DNA from: Polytrichum commune
Lineage: Eukaryota; Streptophyta; Polytrichopsida; Polytrichales; Polytrichaceae
DNA: 60,000 bases
NCBI GenBank assembly: GCA_950295325.1
Contig: OX485805.1
Span: 52,230,758 to 52,290,757 of the forward strand
Direction of reading: 5' to 3'
The translations under genes and the position numbers were made by a program. How positions within the stretch are numbered: the stretch's first letter is position 1; every line of letters starts with the position of its first letter. The notes beneath the pieces are model-generated. The model worked only from the letters and a program-made list of their open reading frames with translations, was not told the origin of the DNA and ran no database searches. Positions 23,958 through 32,400 of the stretch are shown one piece after another.

Positions 23958-26900
23958 TGGTATGTTTGTGGGTGTTTGTTGTGGTAGGTGGGTGTGGTTT
24001 AATTGTTGTGTGGATGTTGGTGTCGGTGGGAACATTGTGGAAGCGTGTTGGAGTGCCGCTTTGATGGTTTTGGTGATGTGGTTATAGGTGGCCCGAAATT
24101 CTTCGGGGGTTAGGATGGCCGAGTTTTCTTTGTTTTGAATTTGCTTTATTGTTGTTATTCCGTGTGTGTAGAGTTTGTCGAGGTATTTATGTGATTTTAT
24201 TTTGGAGGTGTCGGTGAGGTTGGTGTATGTTTGTTGTGATATCCACATTTGTTCTAGTGGGGTTTTTCTGAGGGGGAATGCGCGATTTGTTGTGGTGACG
24301 TGGATCTCATATTCTCTTTTCAGGAGGAATAGAGTTCTTGCTATGGGGGATCTAATGCATGTTTGTTGTTTTAGTTTGGGGAGGTGCAATGATCCTCCGT
24401 ATTTGGCTACGATGTATTTAGTTAGACCTTGGTAGATGTGGCCTAGTTGTCCGGGGTCGTTTAAGGCTTGGATGAGTTGTTGACCGATGCAATGTATGTA
24501 GTCCGGTAGGAGGGAGGTTACGTTTATGCCGAAGTTTTCGTGTGGGAGGTGTGTTAGTATGTTGGCCGTGCTTTTAGGTATATTACATATTTCTTTGGTT
24601 AATCTTCCTATGATTTTGTCTAGCTTTATGATGTCAGGTTTGGAGAAGGGGACTGCGTAGTATGCATAGGCTATGCGGGGTTTTATGACCGTGTTAAGGA
24701 TGTTGATTTTTTGTTTAAGACTAGCTGGGGAGAGGGTTAGCAATTTGCATTGTTGTTTGGTCCTTTGGAGTGTAGTTTCTTTTTGGATGTTCCATTTTAG
24801 AGATGGTATGAGTTGGATACCTAGGTATGCGTATGGTTCATTTTGTGTGAGGGTGGGAAAGGTTTTTGTTTCGTAGGTAATGTTTTGGGATTGTATGTAG
24901 GCTTTGAATGTGTTGGGTTTAAGTTTCGATTGGTTGGGGCACCCGGTAATGGCGCATTTGGAGAGGTTTAGGTCCATGTGGGATCATTCGGCAAATTTTT
25001 GTAACTTGAGTATTTGTGGTTGTATGTGGTTTATGTTGTCGGATATGATTGCTAGGTCATCCGCGTAGGCTGTAGTGGTGCACGTGGAGGTGGATGTACT
25101 GAAATGGTACCCCATGTCATCTTTTTCTAGCCATCTTAGTAGTGGTTCTAGGAAAATGATGAAGAGGTAGGGGCTAAGTGTATCCCCTTGGATGGTGCCT
25201 CGACTAATTGTTACTGGGGGTGTGGTACCAAATTGATTACCTGTGAATGAGGTTGTTGAGTGTGTGTATATGTTTCCGACTAATTCAACTGCGTCTAAGG
25301 GGTAACCCATGTCTTCCATTAGGGCTAGTAATCTTGCGTAATCAATGGACCCGAAAGCGTTACGAAAGTCAATGTAGGTAAGATAAATGTCTTTGTTGGT
25401 GAGTTTGGCGTCTTCCAGGGCTGCAATTATCATTTGTAATTGTCTTGAGGTGTTTCGTTGTGGCCGGAAGCCCTCTTGACTGAAGTGTATTATTTTGTGT
25501 TTTTCCCCGTATCTTGTGAGTAGGGCCGTTAGGGTACTAGTGTATAGTTTATATATGGTATTAGCTAGTGCTATCGGTCGATAATTGGCGAGGTGAATAG
25601 GGTCGTCTTTCTTGTGGAGTAGGATGGTTTTACTATGTTTCCATTGGGTTGGGATTTCCCTATGTTTGTAGCAATGTTGGAAAAATAGAAAGATTAAGTT
25701 TTGGCATTTTGGTGGTAGTGCTTTAAGGATATCATTGGGTATATTATCGGGGCCGGGAGCTTTACCTTTTGTTAATCTCTTGACGCAAGTGTCGTATATT
25801 GCTCGGGTAAATTGGGTGCTTATGGATGTAGTATGGTGGCCTCTTTTTTCAAGTATTATTCCATTATGTGTGTGCCAAGGGTATTTGCGAATTGCGCATT
25901 GGCATGTGTTTGGGTGGTCTATAGGGTCGCTACATATTGGTGCTTGTCTTTGGAATGATGTTTGTTGTGTGTAGTATATTTCATTTGCTATATCTTGGGG
26001 TTTGGTTAGGATGTCTCCTTGGGCATTTTGTATGTAGTCTAGGGAACTTTCGATGGTTGGGTAGAATATCTTTTTGTGTATTGTTTTGGGTTTAATGTTG
26101 AACAATGCTCGGTATTTTGTGATGGCATTTTTGCAGTTGGTTGTGGTTTGTTTGACTATGATTTTGTGTGCTTCGATTTTTACTTTTCGTCCTATGTTGG
26201 CTATTGCTTCTATCCATCGTGCTTGCTCTGGGGGGTTCGTAGGGAGTGGGGGAACAGTTAGATTGTTAATTAGTGTTAGGAATTATATGTCGGGGTGGTT
26301 TTGGAGGTTGGTATGTGGATGTTGGCATGTGGCCCGAATGGCCTTTCGAGTTCCGTGATATATTTTGAGATGGTGTTTCCATAATTTTTGTTGTTTTCTA
26401 GGTAGGAATCCTCCTTGTTTTTTGGCTCTAGTGGTAAGTGGCGGTGTGGGTGTTGTCATGCACGTTTTTTCTATACATTGACTTAGGGAGTTTATGATGT
26501 TTTGGAAGTCATTTTGGGCGTCTTGCCATTGTGTTTGTGTGAGTCGTTCTTGTTGTAGACTTTTAGTGAGGTTTGTTATCTCTAGGTTTTATTCTTCTAA
26601 GAATGTGGTTTGGAGGTTTTGGAGGTTTGTGGGAGGTATGGGATATATGATGCGGGGGTTGGTGGGGGTCGTTTTGGTCTCTTTAAGAACTATGCTATTA
26701 GTGGGTAGTTGGAGTTGTACCGGGTAGTGATCGGAATTTTGGTTGAGGTTTGTTATTGTGTAACTTTGTAAGGTGTTTTTGTTTGAGTAAAAACCATCTA
26801 TGTGGCTAGTTGATGTGTAGTTGTGACCTCCTTGTCTTGTGAATTGTTCTAGGTTGTTTATCGGGTGAAGTCCCAGAGTGCTTGTAAAGTGGGCCCATTC

Positions 26901-27606
26901 GTAGTCATCTTGGTTAGGAGGGGAGTTTATACCGTTGAAGGATTTTCCTTTTAGTAGTATGTCCCGGTTGAAGTCTCCCGCTAGGATGATGTAGTGGTTT
27001 TGGTGATTGTGGGTGATTGTTAGAAGTTCATTTTGTATGTCTTGTATGAGGTGTACGTCATGAGGGTGTGATGGCATATACATATTAATGAGGAATATAG
27101 GTGTGATAGGTTTGTTGTTGATAAGGATGGCTTGTAAGTAGTGTGATATTGGGCTAGGGGTGGGTATTTTGGTGATGTTTTCATTTGTATATATGGTTTT
27201 AGGTATCATTGCGAGTATGCCTCCTCGCGTCATAGTGGGTCCGGCGAATCGATTTTGGTTGGTGGTTAGGTTGTTAGAGTTGTTATAGATGATTTTATAG
27301 TTTTGTAGCTTTCTGTCTATGTATGTTGTGGATTTTAGTTTTTGTAGTTTAGTTTCTTGTATGAGTATGATGTGGGGGGTTGTGGGTAAGGTTTGTGTAA
27401 GTTCTTGGATGCCTGGTAGGCTAGTACTTATGCATCATGTGTTCCATGTGATTATTTTCAAGGTCGTTGTTTGGTGGTTGTATGTGTTCGTGGTTGCGGG
27501 TGGTACGGGGTTGGTGTTTATGTCTTGTGTGTGTGGGTAGTATCATTTTATTGTTTGGGTACACTTAGTGAGTTCTTCAAGAATTTTCCGGGGTATGTGA
27601 GGTAGT

Positions 27607-29460
27607 TCAATTTTCAAGTCGTGTAGGTTTACCTTTAGCAATGTTGTCATTAATACGGGAGTATGCTTGTGTTATTGTGGGTATTTGTGTGTTTGGGGTC
27701 GGGATGGTGATGTGGCGTGTGTTTAAGTTTATATTAGTCGGTGTGTTGTGTAGTCTTTGGAGAATTGTTAGGCATCTTGGGTCTAGGTCGTTGGTCATTA
27801 GTTGGTTGCAGATGTCTGGGTTGGGACTATAGACTATTATGAATGTGTATAGTTGGTGGTGGGTTGGGTATTCTGAGAGGGATGAACTATGTCGGCGTAG
27901 GTGGGGTAGGTCGTGGTTATGTGGGTGGGTATGAGTTTGAATAATGTAAGGGTCGAATAGTCCCTCAAGGTGGGCATATTGGGCTTTTAGCGTTAGTGAG
28001 CCGTGTGTGAAATATTGTTGTTGTCTTTGTTTGTATTCTTTGGGAAGGTTTTTAAGTATGTGTGTGGGTGGGCCCGGGTTTGTTTGAATGTCTCCTCCCA
28101 AGAGAATGATAGTGGAATTGTTCCATGTGTAGTAGTATATAGTTTTGGTTTTTGGAGACTTGAGGTGTGTATGAGTTACATATGTAAAACAGCCTATATA
28201 TGTTGTGATGTTGATATGTGGAGTTGGAGGGGTGAGTTGTTTAATTGGTGTGGGGGGGAATGTGTTGTGCATATTAGTGGAGCTTTGGTATGTGTAAGTG
28301 GTTGAAGCTTTGTGGTTGTAGTAGGTTATGTGGATTTGTTGTGGTGTTGTTGTTGGTGTGTGATGTGTGTATATAAAGTTTGTTATGGTGATTGGGAGTG
28401 TGATGTATGTGTAAGTGTAACATTCATCCTCCGGGTGGATGTGGTGTGGGAAGGTGAGTGGGGATGTATGACGTGATTGTTGTGTGGGGCGGAATTTTGA
28501 GACTAAATTATTAGCTATTTGTTGATTATATATGCATGGTTCCGGGGTATATGTCCGTAGTAAGGTATGATCTATCGGGTTCCTGCCTGTTATCATGCGT
28601 TGGTTGCATATTTGTGGTATAGGGCTATATGTTATTATGAGGACATATATTTGGAGGTGGGTTGGGTATTTTGAGAGTAGTGACTTGTGCTTTTGGAGAT
28701 GGGATAGTTTATGGTTAAGGGTGTTTTGTGTGCCATGTGTTAGGTGGGGTGTGAGTAGGTTTTCGAGATGTATGTAACGAGATTTGGGCGATGTTGTATT
28801 AGGTTTGAAGTATTGGTTTTGTCTTTGTTTGTATTCTAAGGGGAGGTTTTGGGTGATGTGTGAAAGTGGACCCGGGTTGGGTTGTATGTCTCCACCAAGG
28901 AGGATGATTTTGGAGTTGTTCCATGTGTAATAGTGCATGACCTTGGTTTTCGGAGTTTTAAGGTGGTTATGATTTATGTATGTAATGCTACCTATGTATG
29001 TTGAGGTGTGAATATGTGGGATTGGGGTGGTAAGACGGTTTCTTGGTGTGGCCGGGGGTGTCATGTTTGTGTTAATGTGGTTAAGGTATGTGGAAGTGAT
29101 GGAGGCTTTGTGATCATTGTAGGTTATGTAGTGTTGGTATGATGTTGTTGTTGAAGTGTTATGTGGTTGGTGCCACTCTAAGGCCAATGGTTGTGTGTTT
29201 TGTATGGGGGGGGTATTGCAATGGGTATATGTGAGTGAGAGGGTGAGGATGGTGATTATTATATAAATTTGGTGTGTGTGGGGGATGGGGGTTTTGTGAG
29301 GTTGTTTGTGGTGAGTGCGTATGTCATTGTAGGGGGATGGTGTGTTGCTTATGGTGGTGGCGGTGTATGGAGGTAAATGTCTTTTATTTATGAGAAAATA
29401 GAGAGTACATAGTGTATGTATGAGCATCGTCCATGCGTATTCTATGCCTATGCTAATCAT
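27607..29460 (-). CDS. LINE middle ORF with duplicated module and two 2A-like motifs
   Basis: The ORF is open without interruption. I favour the ATG at 29460, which overlaps the ORF1 stop in the 8-mer ATGATTAG, suggesting termination-reinitiation; the frame is also open from an ATG at 29556. Two hydrophobic stretches lie near the N terminus (ISIGIEYAWTMLIHTLCTLY and IYIIITILTLSLTY), compatible with membrane or signal segments. A ~266-residue unit then occurs twice. Each copy carries YYTWNNS, IILLGGDIQ-x-NPGP, a NLP-x-EYKQRQ-x-QYF stretch, an LxHLxxHxSxLSxYPTH stretch and YSPxPxICNQ. The NPGP motifs match the 2A family, except that Q replaces the usual E. If both act, three polypeptides would result. 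I know no named family for the module; function is unknown. The end overlaps the ORF2 start by 44 nt. Confidence 0.75.
   Translation of the reverse strand: MISIGIEYAWTMLIHTLCTLYFLINKRHLPPYTATTISNTPSPYNDIRTHHKQPHKTPIPHTHQIYIIITILTLSLTYTHCNTPPIQNTQPLALEWHQPHNTSTTTSYQHYITYNDHKASITSTYLNHINTNMTPPATPRNRLTTPIPHIHTSTYIGSITYINHNHLKTPKTKVMHYYTWNNSKIILLGGDIQPNPGPLSHITQNLPLEYKQRQNQYFKPNTTSPKSRYIHLENLLTPHLTHGTQNTLNHKLSHLQKHKSLLSKYPTHLQIYVLIITYSPIPQICNQRMITGRNPIDHTLLRTYTPEPCIYNQQIANNLVSKFRPTQQSRHTSPLTFPHHIHPEDECYTYTYITLPITITNFIYTHHTPTTTPQQIHITYYNHKASTTYTYQSSTNMHNTFPPTPIKQLTPPTPHINITTYIGCFTYVTHTHLKSPKTKTIYYYTWNNSTIILLGGDIQTNPGPPTHILKNLPKEYKQRQQQYFTHGSLTLKAQYAHLEGLFDPYIIQTHTHPHNHDLPHLRRHSSSLSEYPTHHQLYTFIIVYSPNPDICNQLMTNDLDPRCLTILQRLHNTPTNINLNTRHITIPTPNTQIPTITQAYSRINDNIAKGKPTRLEN
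28069..28098 (-). other. 2A-like motif 2 (GGDIQTNPGP)
   Basis: The sense translation reads TIILLGGDIQTNPGP, 798 nt (266 codons) downstream of motif 1 in the same frame, inside the second module copy. The residue between Q and N differs (T against P), while GGDIQ and NPGP are retained. That pattern is expected if the motif is under constraint. Confidence 0.7.
28867..28896 (-). other. 2A-like motif 1 (GGDIQPNPGP)
   Basis: The sense translation reads KIILLGGDIQPNPGP. The 2A consensus is D-[VI]-E-x-N-P-G-P after a hydrophobic stretch; here all positions fit except Q for E. 2A peptides make the ribosome skip the Gly-Pro bond. They are known from some viruses and from non-LTR elements of trypanosomes and invertebrates. 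Activity of the Q variant is not established by me. Confidence 0.7.
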
Positions 29461-32400
29461 GTGATTGATATGGATCTTTGTGGAGGCTTGATGGGGAGTT
29501 CCTATAGTGGGCATTCGAGAATCCCGGTGGTGCGTGTGGGGGGTTGTTGGTGTCACCTCCGTATGTGTTGATCAAGGACGTGCTCGGTGCGGATGGGAGT
29601 CTTGCTATGTTGGTGTGGGGAGGGTCCGGTGATGTGGCGGCCAACGTTTGCATTATGTTATGAATGCGATTGTTCGATTGTTGAAATTCCATCGCCATGG
29701 CACTCATGATGCTATGAATATTGGTGGCATGTGTCTTGAGGGTGTCCGTCGAAGCCTCAATGCGCATGTCGGTGTTGTGGTTGATGTTGTGGGTGAGCGT
29801 GGTAAGTTTGTCATCCATCGTTTCGGTTAGCTCTTTCATGGCCTTGGTGAAGAGTTTCTCCGAGACTAGCGGGGAAGATGCGGCTATGTTATTCATGGCT
29901 TGGGCTTTTTGAGCAATGACTTCTCTCATGGGGGCTTGCGCTAGGCGGATGGCGGTTTGATTGGGTTCGGTGCCGTCAATGCTCCCTTTGTGTGGGACGA
30001 AGTCCACCCTTCTCCCAAGGATGTAGGTGGATTTATGTAGCCATTCGGTGTAAACTGCCACGTTGAGACATTGTATATGGCACCAACTGGCTTGCCTATC
30101 ATCGGGTTGGTTGGTCTTGTATCCGTATGTGATTCCGGTGATGTTCTCCTCTCCAAATAGCCTCTTGAGCGATTTGGTGATTGTTGATTGAGATTCGCGT
30201 TGCGGGAGGTTGTTGGCAACCAAGGTCGTGCTAATCCTTGGCTCCAATGGGTTACTCAAGTCTTTGTCTTTGGTGACGCTCACTTTGAGGCGTTCGGAAT
30301 GGAAGGTGAGGCCGTTGGTGAGGATGTTTTCTCGGGCTTCTTCAGTGGTGAGGGTGATGAAGGCGAAGTCTCTCTCCGAATCCGATTTGGTGAGGGAGAG
30401 GATTTCGACCTCTCTCCCATCATAGTATGAATCTCTCATGAGGCTCCTAAGTATGTCCAATGCCGTGTGGTTGCGTAGTGCCTCGCCTTTGAGGTGGAGT
30501 CTCATGTTCTTAGCCTTGGTGATGAGCTCGAAGCCCTTCTCTACCTTCCCTATGGTGCGTTCTCCATCCCCCATGGTCATGACGAAAGCCCTTTCTTCCC
30601 GGAGTAGAGCGAGGCCGTCTCGTTGTGGAAATTGGAGGTGGAGTTTGATAAAACCGGCCCAATTCCTCGTGACCGCGTTGATGCCGATGTCTATTGGATT
30701 GGAGTAGGTGGTACCAAGTGGTATGTTCATACTCCGAAGTCTCTCCATGCATGCGGTCTTGACCTCCCTTCGGTTGAGTTGCTTGTACTCGCCATCAAAT
30801 CGTATGGTTACATGGAAGCCTTCGGTGAGGCCCGTGTCTTGGGATGTCTTCTCGTACATGGGAATTTGTGTGAAGTGGAGATGTTGTCCCGGCACCGCGT
30901 CCGGTCGCTCGTTGGGGTAGAGGATTTGTTTGACTCTTGGGAATGCTCTTCGAATCGTTCTAAATTCTTGTACCTCATTGGTGGGTGTGCCAAGGGTGGC
31001 GAATTCTTCATCGGTGCGCTTCTCCTTCAACTCCTTCTTGCCTCTTTGGGTGGCTAGAGTTTCGTGCATGTGGAATCCTAGCCACATATGGCCGATCATG
31101 TCAATGCCAATTGTGGACATCCTCCTTGCTCTTGAGGATGTTGGTGTTGGCTTGTGTTGTGTGTCGGGTGTGGAGGTTGCGGTGTAGTCTTCGGCCTTCC
31201 TTCTCTTGGTGGATTGACTCTTCGTAGCATCTTCGATTCGAGGGTTGCGGTATTGGAGTGTGGGGGGCGTGCTCTCGATGTTGTGCATGGAATTGGCGGG
31301 GAACGCTTGGTGTGAGGTGTGCTCATATGTCATTTGTAGGGAGCTACCTCCCCTTTCTGGAGACACATTCTCCAACTGCGCGTCCATGTCAAGATCCTCC
31401 TCTGCATCCAGGTTGTGTGAGTGGGGGGCGTGATTGGAGAGCTGCGACGTATGAGTGATCGGCTGCTGGGATAGGACCTGTTGGCGGAATGCTTTGTACT
31501 GATCTTTGAGTGGGGGCGGCGGGTGTGTACCTGTAGGTTGGTTAGTGGGATTCATGACTTCAAGAGGTCTGATCAAGGGATTACCTTGTGCTATGATAAA
31601 TTGTTGGTGTCGGGTGAAGAGCGCGTCTGAGTCGGTGTGTTGTGCGTGGTTGAGTTGCTGGATGGGTCCTGGTGTAGTGTGTGGTCGAGTTCGGATGTGC
31701 GTTGGCGTAGTGTGTGTTGGGTGATGTGTGGAGTTTGTTGTTGTTGTTGTTGGTGGTGGTCGGGGCTGGTGCGGTGTCGGGGGCTTGACGTGCTGCTGTG
31801 GGTGGTTCGGGGTCGGTTGTGAGTGCAGTGAGTGTTGTGAGGGCAGTAGTCTTGAGCTGAATTGTGGGTGGTGTGTGCAGGCGGGAGCTGGTGCTGTCTT
31901 CGGTACTGCCTCCGGTGCGGTGGGGTTTGCGGTCGTGAGGTGGCCGTGTTGGTGGTGCTGTTGGGAGTCGGCGACGGCGTTGGCGTTAGTTGGCCTGGTG
32001 TAGTGTGTGGTCGCGCTCGGGGGTTGTCGTTTGCTGTGGGTCGGTGAGGTGCGGCCACGTGTGTCTGCGGGAGTTGGTTCGCTCCTGTTGGTGCAGCAGC
32101 TTGTGTCGTTGCGGTGGAGGGCGGTGTGAGAGAGGTGGGTGGGAGGGGAAGTGTGCAGGTGGATGGGTTTCTGCGGTGTTAGACTGGAGATGCTGGAGAG
32201 TGCATGAGGGGTTGAGTCGGTGGCTGTGGAAGTAGGAGGAGAGGGGGGGAGATGCTGGCAGTTGCTATGTGTAGGGGGACATAAGTGAATTGAGAAGTGG
32301 ATGCTGGTTGTTGTGTGGTGGCGAGGTTTATGTAGGGGATGTTGTGTGTTTTCTTGGGGGGGTGCGTTGTGGTGGCCGTTGGTGGCTGGCTTTGGTGGGA

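Larger units (their letters stand above)
21180..27650 (-). pseudogene. LINE ORF2 polyprotein: APE endonuclease, RT, RNase H, Cys/His knuckle, REL-like domain (broken)
   Basis: The start is taken at the ATG 27650-27648, which overlaps the end of the 2A ORF. The APE domain shows LKIITWNT, LIQETKL, LAGDFNRD, HIDGFY and SDHYPVQL (about 27470-26700). Reverse transcriptase shows GKAPGPDNIP, YIDFRNAFGS, GTIQGDTLSPYLF and AYADD (about 25770-25050). RNase H has the D-E-D-D set in YTDGS, RAELNA, FTDSLN and EMADTLA (about 22600-22190). A CxxC-x8-H-x4-C knuckle follows at about 21840-21780. The tail carries KPDILCIIG, FIEFTY, HKHTKYDPL and GVRGAIHEHS, patterned like the R2/Dualen restriction-like endonuclease. 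Lesions: in-frame stops TGA 27543, TGA 27435, TAA 26589, TAA 26283, TGA 24984, and two compensating frameshifts near 23938-23957 and 23618-23635. Translated segments otherwise stay in one frame, so decay is modest. Confidence 0.88.

Noticed and set aside
24984-27545. Programmed stop-codon readthrough or an altered genetic code in ORF2
   Set aside because: TAA stops also occur, the host genes use standard code, and TGG-to-TGA deamination is a simpler explanation.
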